A DNA stretch of 25,551 nt from Butyriboletus loyo (lineage: Eukaryota; Basidiomycota; Agaricomycetes; Boletales; Boletaceae), in the NCBI GenBank assembly GCA_038093515.1, contig JBBPSI010000309.1, positions 1-25,551 of the forward strand, in the 5' to 3' direction. Of this stretch, positions 1 to 10,776 are shown one piece after another. The position numbers and the translations under genes were made by a program. A model generated the notes under the pieces. The model had not been told where the DNA came from. It was given only the letters and a program-made list of their open reading frames with translations, and ran no database searches. The stretch's first letter is position 1; each line of letters begins with the position of its first letter.

Positions 1-155
1 GCCGACCCTGTCCACTTTTCGACGATTTGGATGCCTTCTTCCATGACGTCGTCCGAGTGCTGAGGCTCAGGATGTTGCCCACCACAAAGTCCTCGGGCTC
101 GTCCGCCTTGCACCTCGCCAGCTGCAACATACATATGACGACGTATGTGACGAAC
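1..155 (-). pseudogene. Duplicated, decayed 3' fragment of MSH2
   Basis: This stretch repeats the last exon and the end of the last intron of the complete MSH2 gene (compare about 1995-2150). By eye roughly 90 percent of bases match. The copy has a 12-base gap near position 20 and a 1-base deletion near position 87, and the latter breaks the MSH2 reading frame. Homology fades at about 145-155, where Trm4 coding sequence begins on the other strand. The fragment may continue upstream of the window. It has no separate coding potential and is best read as the edge of a rearrangement or tandem duplication. Confidence 0.85.
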
Positions 156-159
156 GAAG

Positions 160-1755
160 CAAAGGCCCGGTCATTCGATCGACACGTCGCATCCCTCATG
201 GACAGCCTACATAGAAACCATCCCCGGGGGCAAACGCGCCCAGTCGAAAATGTTCGAGACCCACTGGCCACCGAGCAACGTCGGTGCACTAAACCTCGAG
301 CGCTGGTGCGTGGATTGGCAAATCACTGATCGCATCTATGTTGACCGTGACGTGTTTACACAACCCAGTCTACGCATCTACCCGCATCTTCAAGACACGG
401 GTGGGTTTTTCGTCGCAGTTTTGGAGTGCAAGGAGAGTCATAGGCCATCGAAGAGCAAACAAGCAGGGTGAGACTTCGCCAATCTGCCCCTCTTGCATGT
501 GTTGAGCGATCACAAGGAAACGCGTTGCCGATGATGCAGAGGCAGCCGTTCCAGAGAACAAAAAGCTCAAGCTGGAGACCAACGTCTCCTTGATCGAGTC
601 CGAAGAAGTGCCAAGTGCAAGCATGTCGTCTGCTAAGCCTGCTACCGCCATCGAAGACGACGCCACAATCGTCGAGGACGAACCAGCTACCGAGCGACCA
701 CGCACCGCGCCAACCGCCCACATAAACAAATCGAGGGTCGCCGATCCTTCTTTCAAAGAAATGCCCTACACCTTTTTATCCCCCGACGACCCAGCACTTG
801 TGACCTGCATGTAAATACGTCTCCTCGCCATCCCAACGCTTTCCGTCAATGAAAGCATGCTAACGAACCACACCGACAGGCGACAACTCCACCTGACCTC
901 CGACTTCCCCTCTTCCAACATCCTCGTACGCAACCCCAAAGGCGACGCCGTCCGTTCCTTCTACCTCACCAACGACCTCGTCAAATCTGTCCTCGCCCAC
1001 AATGATTACACCCGTATGCGTCTTATGACGAGCGGGACCAAGGTAATCACGAAGCAAGAAGCCGGCCGGGGCATGGACGCCCACTTTCGTATCCTTAGTG
1101 AAGGACTGCCAGTTGTATTGCCGTATATCGACCCCGTGACGATCATGACCGCGGATTTTGCGACACTGAGGACGCTGCTGCAGACGTATTACCCGCTGTG
1201 CGCGTCTTTTCAGGAGCCGTTCAAGTCGGGGATCGAGGCGCGAGGTGAACGAATTCGAGGCGGGTGTGAAGACGAACGCTGAACCTCCCCCTCCCCACCA
1301 GGGTCTGGAAGTCATGTCGTACGGTTTCCTGCCTCGCAGTCTGCCGATACGACGTAAGTAATCGTCCGCATTGTCTGTTGAACGAGCTCACAAGGTCGCC
1401 TATGCGTACGCTTTCTCTCGGCAGACTGTCGCGCGATCTCGTGCTGCCACTCTGGAAATCGAATGTCTCGGTCACCTTGATGATCGACAAAAAAGCAAAG
1501 AGGTTCGTCTTTCGCTGGGAAGCCGCCCGCCTGTGCAGTACCCACCCACTCACCTCGCTGTCACATAATAGTGCACTGAGTCTTCGCCTCTTTGGGGAGG
1601 ACGTGACGATCGCTGCCCGCGAAGCTGGAAAAAAGAAGAGGCTCGCAACCCCCCCAGTCACGCCGGTAACAAATCATCCTGATGTGGGACCTGAACTCGA
1701 TGACAAGGACGACGAAGGTGACGAAGACGAAAACGACGACATGGATGCAGAGTAA
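160..1755 (+). CDS. C-terminal part of tRNA (cytosine-5) methyltransferase Trm4/NSUN2, 5' end missing
   Basis: Trm4/NSUN2 methylates cytosine-5 in tRNAs in the nucleus. Only the C-terminal half is here. Exons by frame are about 160-305, 369-467, 517-810, 880-1244, 1302-1353, 1395-1502 and 1572-1755, all GT-AG and phase consistent. Recognisable family blocks are RIYPHLQDTGGFFVAVLE, the stretch with NDYTRMRLM and GTKV, HFRIL.EGLPVVLPYI, GSHVVRF, VLPLWKSNVSVTLMIDKK and ALSLRLFG. The end is an acidic tail of Asp/Glu. The SAM-binding catalytic core should lie upstream, but an in-frame stop at about 148-150 and then MSH2-like DNA precede the first exon. It may therefore be a truncated duplicate, or the 3' part of a gene interrupted by an MSH2 fragment in an intron. 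The frame is intact throughout the visible part. Confidence 0.85.
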
Positions 1756-1853
1756 TAACATTAGTGGATGAATACGTGTGTACGTACTAGGCAGCAACTA
1801 TATGTATATAGCAAAGAGGGCCCCAAAACGAGAGACAAGTGCGAGGCGAAAGT

Positions 1854-4800
1854 TCACAACGAGGACATCATCGTTTGTATCCAGGCATTACCCTCAATAC
1901 GTGGTCGGAATGCCTCGACACATCGACGTAACTCCTCGAGTTGTGTGTCCACGGAGGCGTCCTCCATGACGACGTCTTCGCCATTTGTTCCCGGGGTCGA
2001 CTTTGTCCACCTTCCGAGGAGATCCTCGACGATCTGGATGCCTTCTTCCGTGACCTCGTCCGAGTGCTGAGGCTCAGGATGTTGTGCCACCGCAAAGTCC
2101 TCGAGCTCGTCCGCCTTGCACTTCGCCAGCTACAACATACATGTGACGACGCATTCCGTGAATGGAAACGAAAACCTACCTTGACGACGTTTTCAGGGAA
2201 GTTTGCCAGCTGGGCGACGTGAATACCGAAGCTCTGGTCCGCGACACCTAACATCACAGGTAAGTATATATGCAGGCCAAGGCAACAGGTAGGACAATTG
2301 CGTACCGGGCTCAACCTTGTATAAGAGCGTGATATCCCGCTCCTGCGATCCTTCTTCTCGTCCAACATGTGCAACGACATGCAAATTCTTTACGTGCGGG
2401 ACTTGTTGGTCGAGTGCTGTGAGCTCGTGAAAGTGTGTTGCGAAGAGACAGAAAGCTCGAATTTTCAATGCAATGTGTCTATTAAAGAACGGATATCAGC
2501 GTGTTGCAAAGAGTTGAAATAGGCAAGAACATACTCTGAGATTGCCCACGCGAGCCCGAAACCATCGTAGGTTGAAGTCCCTTGATTCAGTTGTCAACAC
2601 TGATGAACACTCGCCAGACGCGTAACATTCTCACCTCTCCCGAGTTCGTCAATGATGATCAACGAGTCCTTTGACGCTGACTGGAACAAATCAACCCCTG
2701 GCGAGGCGAGCGGAGAGAAATACCCACCCTAAGAATCGACGCGGTTTCGAGCATCTCAGCCATAAACGTCGACACGCCTTTGAGCTGTGAGTCACCCGCG
2801 CCCACACGGCACAAGATAGAATCAAATATCGGGAGAGTGGCGGAAGAACAAGGAACGAAACATCCGGCCTGCGCCATGAGAGCTACCACACCGACCTACA
2901 AGCCAACTTAGTTCGCCTGCGTTCAGTGTCTCGGAAACATTGTCATCACCTGCCTGATGTACGTGCTCTTTCCACCCATATTAGGTCCCGCTATAACGGT
3001 AATCACGGTTATCAGCAGTGCTCATCAACAAAGGCGTGTGGGACATACTGATAATCTGGAACTCCCCCTCTCCTTTGACCATTTCAACGTCATTAGGGAT
3101 GAAGCTAATTTCGTCTTGAACTTCTAGACAAGGATGTCGTGCGTCTTTCAATAAGAGACTGCTCTCGCCTTCAAATCGCAGGCCGTGTCAGTTACTTATC
3201 AGACAAAGGTATGATCGGCAGCTTACCTTTCTCAAAGACGTGAGGCTTAACATATGGTTCCGGGGCATTCACCGATACATGTGCAAAGCTACGAAGAAGG
3301 AGAGGTTAGGATAGGTCTAAGGAAAGTGCCGGGAACGAACCTAACGATGACATCGAGGTGTGCAAGGACATGATCTAATTTCTCTAGAACAGGAGCATAT
3401 GTTGCTATACAACCTGTTAGTCACACCGCTATTTGTAACACTAGATGCTCACAGGCAATGTTCACAACCTCCTTCACAAGCCCTGATTGAGTACGTTGAT
3501 ACTCTTCACTCGTTTCTTGATACTCCGTCGCGAGACTCTTCAATGTCTTGGTCGTAAAGTAGACGCCAGATTTAACCGTTCCGAGCTCGATATATTTCTT
3601 ACTCTTCACAATGACTTTTGCATCCTAGTTCGCCAAGTAAGATATCACAATTTTAGCGTAACCGATGGGCAACGTGGGTAAACATACATTTTTGGTCAGC
3701 CTGAAGCAATATCCATAGGTTGCAGAGTTTTCCAAGTGTAATTTTTTGTCGGGGTCAAGCCCAAGATCATTGCCTACAGCACGGTGCTCGGCGTCTAGTC
3801 CATCCCTTGCCTATCGAATATTTCGCAAGATCCACCCAGTCAATTTTTTTTGGTCCTGTTTGAAAACCGAACACCCGACAAACCCACCTCCATGAGTTTA
3901 GCGGCCAGCCTTTGCAAGCCCTCATCGTACTCTGGTTTGATGGTGTACGTATGCGTGTCGAGTGAAGCAAGATCGAGGGTAGTTTCCACCATATCAGAGT
4001 ATTTAGAGAGATTATCGGAGAGATTCTATTGTGGCGGGATTGAAAATCAAAACACAGTCTGTATGCATCCAGCTGCAATAGGGAGAAGAAATAAAGAGAC
4101 CTACCCTAAAAGGTCCTAGGTATACCTCTTCCACAAGTTTTCCGTGAGCGTCGTGCTCGTACTGGATACCCTCGAGGGTTTCAAGGAGACCTGGCATCTG
4201 TTTGTGGTCATTGTTCGGCGTTGAAAACGAAGATATCGTTGCGAGCATCACCTTCAATACCACCTGATACACACGAACAACATCCTCGAGGGAAGCGACA
4301 CCCTTCTTGAACCGTTTACTTATCCGGTGAAGATCAGGCATTAGTTTGAGGTAGTCATCCTACACCAGTTCAGAGTGATGAGGCTGCATGTGACAGGCTA
4401 CAGATTATGTCCATTACCTGTAGGGCACGCCTTGTTGAAGCATCGTCTACAAATGTTTCTACCAGATCTTGCCGCCTCCCTGTGGAGCAATTTCTTGACT
4501 TCAGCACGAGAAACAATATTCAAAGTACATTAGGTCAGATGAGGTGAACTCTGACTCACGTATCTCGTGCAAGTTGACGAGAGGCTGCTTCAACCAAGTT
4601 GCAAGGAGTCTAGTTCCCTGCGCGGTCTTGCATTTATTCAAAAGGCCCAACAGCGTGGATGACTTGTTGATGCCACTCTGTGTATGCGTGAGTCCAAGAC
4701 GAAGGAGGATATAAAGTTGTTGAGACTGACCCCTCCTTCGGAATTGACCAATGCTAGTGCCCTCACGGAACTGGCATCCAGGCGCATGTATTGAGCGAGA

Positions 4801-5910
4801 TCATGTGATTTGAGCTTGTATGCGCCATGATTCGCAGGATCTGAAAGCAGGGAGAGGTAAATGACGAGCGCAGCTAAAGCACCCGGCGCAGGGACAGCTA
4901 TTTGCAGATGGCAACGTCAGCATGAAGGCTCTACAGAAAAGTAGGAGGACGCACTGCTGGTGCTCGGTGCATCTTCCGTTTCCTCGGATGCAGTTAGTTT
5001 TTTAATGTCTTCCAAGATGTTTTTGGTAGTAAACTCGCCTGGGTGCGCGCGAGTCAGAGGAAGGAGAGACGGAAGAGAGGCACATACTAGGTTTTCGTTC
5101 TGTGACGACGACACCACATCGTTCGAGGACGGCTTTGAGCTTGTTAAGGTCGAAATCACGGTCTGTGGTGCCCGATGCAGTTCCTGTGGGTATGATGGCC
5201 TCTTTGACGGACAATTGGATAATGATAGACTGTGTGACGAGTCAGATTGAATCGTGACATATAGGCACGCGCGCACTTCAGTGTTCGAGAAGAGATCATT
5301 GTCTACGAAGTCGGCCACGCCAATTTCGCGAACGCTCGTGTCGGCGTATGCTATGCTGACGTACTTTGTCTTTGCCTTTTCGCCGCTGGCTGCAGCGCCG
5401 ATCTTGATTGCAATGACGATGGGTGCAGAAAGGACGTCTGAGTTTGCAAAGAGAAGGTCCTCGACTGCTTGGAGATTTCCCGGAGACGCCTAGGGGACAC
5501 GTCAGCACGCTCGGAGGGAGTGTCGCGTCACTTGCCTCTTTCTGCAGCACGAATTTCGAGGCCTTTCGCCCCTGACCTGGTGCTGGGACCCAGATTTCGA
5601 CTCTGAGCTGCTTGACGGTCAATGCCTCGCGCAAGAACGTATGGCCAAGGGTGTGGTTGAGCGTGACACTTGGGAGCCCGGCAGTCCTTCCGCCCGCACC
5701 TAGATACTTGAGCACGGAGTTGGTGCGGAAGACGTGTGTCGCGACGTAGAGCGCGTCTGGGCCGTGCGCGGAGTAAAAGTCGCCGCGATCAAAGAGACGG
5801 ACGGTGCCATCGTCGGAAGGGGACTTCTTTGGGAGCGTTGAGAAGAAGGCGATGAAGCCAGGGGCAAAGTCGTGCTCGCTTTCTTTCTCCTTTCCATACA
5901 TGACTGACAT
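1854..5910 (-). CDS. MSH2: DNA mismatch repair protein MSH2
   Basis: MSH2 forms MutS-alpha and MutS-beta with MSH6 and MSH3 and recognises mispairs in nuclear DNA. I reconstruct 21 exons on the minus strand. The start at 5910 gives a standard N-terminus with [15 protein letters not shown]. Then come the connector ([12 protein letters not shown]), the lever/clamp ([17 protein letters not shown]-containing core, [16 protein letters not shown]) and the ATPase. Walker A ([13 protein letters not shown]) lies in a 41-nt exon at 2950-2990. [17 protein letters not shown], the Walker [28 protein letters not shown] and [15 protein letters not shown] follow. The C-terminus is at 1854. Intron 1 (5490-5535) uses a GC donor; the other 19 are GT-AG. 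It diverges from SAM50 with only 45 bp between start codons and converges on Trm4 with 98 bp between stops. It appears complete and functional. Confidence 0.95.
5490..5535 (-). other. GC-AG intron 1 of MSH2
   Basis: The donor reads GAG|GCAAGTGAC and the acceptor CCTAG|GCG. Only the GC donor keeps the conserved [12 protein letters not shown] block in frame. The GT four bases downstream gives the wrong phase. Confidence 0.85.
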
Positions 5911-5955
5911 GTTGACGCGGTGTGACTCGTGTGACAGTTACAGCTCTGCTCTGCA
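5911..5955. promoter_or_regulatory. 45-bp divergent start-codon spacer MSH2/SAM50
   Basis: The two ATGs face away from each other across only 45 bp. A direct repeat of GTGTGAC occurs at 5920-5926 and 5929-5935. An in-frame stop at 5932-5934 argues against extending SAM50 upstream without splicing. Transcripts of the two genes probably overlap at their 5' ends. Confidence 0.6.
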
Positions 5956-7588
5956 ATGGTCGAGCTGCTGGATGCGCCGGTCGGTCTCGCCGCCGTCCGC
6001 ATACACGGCGCCAACACCACGACCCGCGCCTTCCTCGACTGGCTCCTCGCCCCACACCTCGTCCTCGCTCCCCACTCCACTTTCCAAAACGTCCTCGACA
6101 GCACCGCAGCCATCTCTCGCTCACTCACCGCTACCGGACTCTTCCGTACACACTCCGTCCGCATACTCCCAGCCGAAGACGGCTCCGATGCCCACGTCGA
6201 CCTCGTCTACAACGTGCAAGAACGCGGCAGGTTCTTTATAAAAACCTCCACAGAGCTCGGCGATGGCGAGGGCAATGCGGCAAGTATCCTCTCAGTTCTC
6301 TGTCCGCGCACTCACTCTGCGCTAGTCACTCGAGGGTCGTCTCACAAACCTCTTTGGCTATGCCGACGTCCTCTCCCTCAACGCCTCCTTGGGAACCAAG
6401 ACCAAACGCGCATTCGACGCGTCCCTGTCATTCCCCGTCACGCCCTCCATGTCCTCTCTCGCCTTTCTCAGCCTAGTCGGCACCGAGCGAGAGCTAGGCG
6501 CGCAGGGCGGCGGCGGCAGGGAGGAACGCATGGCCCTTAAAGCCGGCCTCAAAAGGTGTGCCCTCGGCGTTCCCGTTCCAGGCAATGAGATGGCCGCCGA
6601 GTTTGCCTGGAGGTGCATTGGCTCTCTCAGCGACGATGCTGGCATCAGGTATACCCGACCCACCTCTCTTGCTCCGACCCATGTTCACTCGTCACCAGTA
6701 TCCGTCACTCCGCCGGTCCTGCTGCCAAGGCCTCTCTCTCCCACACCTATACCCGCGACACCTTGGACGATTCTGTCATGCCCACCTCTGGTTCCTTGCT
6801 CCGTGTCATTAACGAGCTTGCCCTGACCGGCAAGGTCGATCCCTTCATTCAGCTCCCATCTTCCAGCGCAAGTCAAAACCTCATCGGAGAGGGCAACAAT
6901 GCATTTTGGAGGACAGAAGCCCATGCCAAGAAAGGATGGTCATTAACAAAAGGACTAGCAAGTCACTTCTACAATATGTCACGCCGCATACGACTTATTG
7001 GTGTATACAGACCTTCTCCCTAACAGGACGTGCAGGTCTTCTTCATCTTCTAGCGGGTGACTCGGGTACCATCCACTACTCAGACAAGTTTCAGCTCGGC
7101 GGGCCGCTCAGTGTGAGGGCCTTTGGACCCGCTGGCATGGGTGGTCATGAAGGGGGTAAGGCGTTTACGTCGCTATAATACCAACGGCGCTAATCTATAC
7201 GCTCGCAGCGACATCCGTAGGCGGAGATCACTATTACTCTCTTGGACTATCAATATTGGGTGACATTCCAAGACGCCCCCAATGGCCCACCAAATTTCAC
7301 GCGTGGATCAATGCGGGGAGACTACAAGGCATCGACAGATGTGCGCGTTCCTTTTCTGACATTCTTCTGTCCGTGGTGCTCATTCAGCGCTTTCGAATGA
7401 ACTCAGCACCCATTTTCCAATCCATCCACACGGCGATCACACAACCCTCTATAAGCGTTGGTTTAGGCCTCGTATACCGTTTCGACCCTATCCGTGTTGA
7501 GGTCAACTTTGGAGTGCCTCTCGTCGCCGCCAAGGGAGAGGTGTTGAAGCGGGGACCACAGGTGGGGATTGGCTTGGAGTTTTTGTAG
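5956..7588 (+). CDS. SAM50: Mitochondrial outer-membrane assembly protein Sam50/Tob55
   Basis: Sam50 is the BamA/Omp85-type core of the SAM complex, which inserts beta-barrel proteins into the mitochondrial outer membrane. Exons are 5956-6279, 6326-6648, 6699-6957, 7011-7155, 7209-7340 and 7407-7588, coding for 454 residues, normal for the family. An N-terminal POTRA domain occupies roughly residues 10-105. The barrel follows, with recognisable pieces RLTNLFGYADVLSLNASLG, GRAGLLH, DKFQLGGPLSVRAFGPAGMG and VGLGLVYRFDPIRVEVNFGVPL. The C-terminal strand PQVGIGLEFL fits the mitochondrial beta-signal pattern. Introns 1 and 3 are GC-AG. There is no cleavable presequence, as expected. The MSH2 start lies 45 bp upstream in divergent orientation. 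Confidence 0.93.
6280..6325 (+). other. GC-AG intron 1 of SAM50
   Basis: The donor is GCG|GCAAGTATC and the acceptor CGCTAG|TCA. Phase 0 on both sides restores the family block ending in RLTNLFGYADVL. The nearby GT gives the wrong phase. Confidence 0.85.
6958..7010 (+). other. GC-AG intron 3 of SAM50
   Basis: The donor is CTA|GCAAGTCAC and the acceptor TATACAG|ACC. The joined frame reads GWSLTKG then LTFSLTGRAGLLH, matching the barrel region. No GT donor nearby gives a consistent phase. Confidence 0.82.
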
Positions 7589-8301
7589 CGCGCATGGATC
7601 ATCTGCAACGCTGGATGAAAAGCCGCTTGTCTGGTTCGAGCAAAGCTGAACAAGCCTATGAAGTGTCTACTTTGGATTTCGCAGTCTCCGTACCCTAGAC
7701 TCTGCCGTCTGCTGTCAGGGCCGGTGCCGATCCAACAGCATAGACAGCGATACACCGTGGTACTAAATCTTGAGCTGATGCTTTTGAGCTGCGTACATAG
7801 GAATGTCGCAATAGAGAACGTTTTGTCGAATCAACGTTCTCGTTAACTTTGTGTTCAGAGGTTCGTGACACAGTGACACAGTCAAGGCTAGTCGCGAGAT
7901 CTCCATCAACCGAGGCTATTGTCCTGTGGCCGTCTTCTTGGGGGGAAATCCAGGTGACCCCAATTGCCTGTGCACACCTCCGATACAGCGTCGTCACTAT
8001 GCCTGTCTAGGTATTGTTGGTGTGATGGACCCACGGGAGATCGTGGTACAAGTCATGGAAATATACCACGCTAATCAAGCGGCAGAAATAGCAGATCATG
8101 CACAAGCCTACCAGGTGTACAGCCGCATTTATTACTTATAAGCTGGATCCAGCGTAGTGGTTGCAGCGTGTAGCACTACTGTCGCCCACATCATTTTCCT
8201 GGTATCTAATATGCCTCCACGGTGCGATTCAGCAAGACCATCCGAGGGTACCATGTCTCATTCCAAGTAGGCAACATCCTTCAGTTGTGGATATAATCAT
8301 T
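7589..8301. other. Intergenic region between convergent SAM50 and RRP43
   Basis: About 713 bp lie between the two stop codons. I recognise no gene, tRNA or mobile element. Visible structure is a perfect 9-bp inverted repeat (7814-7822 with 7833-7841) and a short tandem repeat of GTGACACA near 7865-7880. Open frames here are short and do not resemble known families. Confidence 0.5.
7814..7841. repeat. Perfect 9-bp inverted repeat with 10-nt loop
   Basis: GAGAACGTT is followed after 10 bases by AACGTTCTC. It could form a small hairpin in the 3' region of SAM50 transcripts or be a palindromic binding site. No function is evident from sequence. Confidence 0.6.
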
Positions 8302-9516
8302 TTATTCAAAGAGCTTGTGCAAGACGACCGCCCGTTCCTTGGCTACAAGCACGCATTTTTCCAACGATCCCGTACCTTGGGAAGCTAATACTTCTCCCTC
8401 ACCACCATCGTTGTCGCCCATTGTCCCCCGTTCAATGCTGAGCATGCATCCCTCCATATCAACGATGACACTGATCGCAGACGTGAGCAAGGGCTCTTCA
8501 AAGGATGTGGGATCCGCGAGAAGTGTGGGCGTGCTGGGGGGGAAGGGTATGTCAGCGATGAACATTGTAGGCAAAGAACAGCAAGCGACCTTCCACCGAC
8601 ACAGCCAAAACTGAGACCAACTACCATGCGATTCTTATTTAAAGATAAAGGGACGCGGATGGTACGACTGCATGTGGTCCTGGACGTATCTGGATCGAAT
8701 GTCGCCTGGGGTAATGTTGCTAGCATCATCACGAGCGTCACATTAGCCAGTTGTGGTTTCGTTTGCAAGGAGCAGGTATACGCACTGTTCCCCAACGCTG
8801 CCATGATCGCTATGAGTGCTGCATCGAATGCGTTACCGTCATAGTTGAGGCATGTCGCATCGATATAGAGACACCATACTGCTCGGCTGGATGATATGCA
8901 GAGTGTGCTGGCTGGTAATATGTTTGACCTGGATGCAATCCGTCGCATGAGGTGGTCGACTGCCCAAGAACAAGACCGAAGCAAACCTGACGAGCGCGTC
9001 ATTCAGTCTCTCGGAGAGTACCTGTGCCTCCTCTGATGGCGGACCAGGCTTGAACTTGGGCGAACAAATCGCCGGGAGGTCAATGTTTGGGACTGTTTCC
9101 AGGCCCAACGTGTGTCAGGCAAGATCGTTGGATTGATGACAGGGCGAGGTACGACGCGTGTCGTCGAAAGACCCACCTATGAACCCGCGATCAGGCGCGC
9201 CCAGCTCCGGCTCTGCGATTTCAGCCTTGACGCCGCACACGATGATGGTCTTGCCCATCCGTACGAGGGCCGAACCGTCGGCTGTGGATATGGATCCTGC
9301 GACGAAGATCAAGGGTCAGCGGAGACGCGGTCGCCGAGTGATGATGCGAGGAAGAAAAAACACACCGACATTGACAAACACGTCTCGCCACTCGCGCGGT
9401 TCACGTCCATCGGGTCTGACGCCCTCTGCGAGGAATCGCTCGAGATAGGCGTGCGGATGGAGTCGTTGGAAGATTTGTGCGCGCAACGCGTCCGACTGTG
9501 GGGCGGGGATCGACAT
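8302..9516 (-). CDS. RRP43: Exosome complex subunit Rrp43 (EXOSC8 type)
   Basis: This is an RNase PH-like ring subunit of the RNA exosome, which degrades and trims RNA in nucleus and cytoplasm. I place six exons and five GT-AG introns. The N-terminus has YLERFLAEGVRPDGREPREW, the standard opening of this family. It is followed by GSISTADGSALVRMGKTIIVCGVKAE, then PNIDLPAICSPKFKPGPPSEEAQ. AVWCLYIDATCLNYDGNAFDA and ADPTSFEEPLL come in the C-terminal half. Eukaryotic RNase PH-like ring subunits are generally catalytically inert and structural. The start at 9516 faces the PEX19 start across 94 bp. Confidence 0.92.
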
Positions 9517-9610
9517 GACCAGGAATATGGGAGGTGGCAGTGATCGGAAATGGCCCCAATCGGACCCTTGTTATCACGGGTATTCCGACGTGTATAGTAC
9601 GTTCATCAGT
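9517..9610. promoter_or_regulatory. 94-bp bidirectional promoter RRP43/PEX19
   Basis: This short spacer separates the two start codons. It contains one CCAAT pentamer at about 9577-9581 region's upstream half (within CCCCAATCGG, near 9555), a possible shared NF-Y/Hap-type site. No TATA box is obvious. Confidence 0.45.
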
Positions 9611-10691
9611 ATGTCCGTCCACCAGAAAGCGCGCGTCGAGGAGGATGAGGACCTCGACGAGCTCGACGGTCAGTCTCGCCTTGCCCCTCCCGTTCACCGA
9701 TGCTCATCTCATCGCCAGATGTCCTCGATCAGTTCGCGCCGCCGGCCCAGCAGACCTCCCCTCCGCCTCAGCCCACTTCTGCTGGCGCGTCCACATCGTC
9801 ACACCCAGTGGATGCGGACAAGGTGCAGACGAACGAATTTGCGGCAGAGTTCGCACAGCAAATGGAGTCCTTGCTCAAGGAACTCGGGATGGAATCGCGG
9901 GCGAGCTCGGGTGCTACTGATGAGGCCACGGAACAGAAACAGCTCGCGACTGCTTGGGAAACTATGCTCGTCGAGGGCATGGACGGGATGTCGGGTCCGT
10001 CCAATGCGCGCACACCCGCGCATGCTTCGTCTCCGGGGCCGAAGGAAGACAATTTCCAGTCACGCATTCGCTCGACCATGAATAAACTCAAGGAGAGTGA
10101 GTCGGGCCTCAAGACATCCGATTCGTCTGCGAGTGGTAGCGGGGAAACCTGGGAATCATTGCTATCTCAGTTACAAGGCTTGGGTGACCTTCCTGGTGAT
10201 GGTGCAGAGAGTGAAGAGCAACTACAGGGGGTCTTGGAGGCTATGATGGGCCCACTGATGAGTAAGGATGTGTTGTATGAACCGTTGAAGGAGTTGCACG
10301 ACAAGGTGAGTATGCATTTCCTCCATCTCGCCAGTCTGACGAGGAGCGTGAATCGCTTAGTTCCCCGGGTACCTCACCGAGCACGGCAGTACCATATCGC
10401 CTGAAGATAAGAAGCGTCTTGAGGCACAAATATTGTGCATCAAGCGATTAATCGACGAATTTGAGGCAAAGTCGTATCGTGACGACGACGAAAAGGCTCG
10501 CGGAAAGATCATCGAGCTCATGGACGAGGTATGCACTCAGCTCGATGATGCCCAAATGTCGCGTTCATGTGGGTACACAGTTGCAGACGCACGGACCGCC
10601 ACCAGAGGAGATTATGGGTCCCCTTCCACCGGGCTTTAGTATGGGCACAGATGGACTCCCGAAAATGCCGGAGGAATGCAAGATTAATTGA
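9611..10691 (+). CDS. PEX19: Peroxin Pex19, farnesylated receptor for peroxisomal membrane proteins
   Basis: Pex19 is the cytosolic chaperone and import receptor for peroxisomal membrane proteins and docks on Pex3. Exons are 9611-9668, 9719-10305, 10361-10528 and 10581-10691, all GT-AG, giving 307 residues, normal length. The acidic N-terminus (EEDEDLDELDDVLDQF) is the Pex3-binding type. The middle contains TWESLLSQLQGLG and LEAMMGPLMSKDVLYEPLKEL, the helical cargo-binding domain, followed by FPGYL and PPPEEIMGPLPPGF. The last four residues, CKIN, form a CaaX-like farnesylation box, as expected for Pex19, although Asn in the last position is less usual. The next gene starts only 85 bp downstream. 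Confidence 0.95.
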
Positions 10692-10776
10692 AGCGTACCA
10701 GATCTATGATAGATAGTCACGTGATAAAAGTAAACCAGGACCACGAGGTCGCATTGTTCAAAGTTATGCTCTTGAT

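Noticed and set aside
27..329. Open frame of 100 codons at the window start
   Set aside because: It reads antisense through the MSH2 fragment and then runs in the wrong frame of Trm4, so it is a chance frame.
4917..5318. 133-codon minus-strand frame across MSH2
   Set aside because: It reads through MSH2 introns; only its parts in the conserved frame belong to MSH2 exons.
5922..6476. 184-codon Arg/Pro-rich frame overlapping SAM50
   Set aside because: A GC-rich shadow in another frame; SAM50 similarity is clearly in the 5956 frame.
9112..9543. 143-codon plus-strand frame
   Set aside because: Antisense to RRP43 exons, which carry clear family motifs on the other strand.
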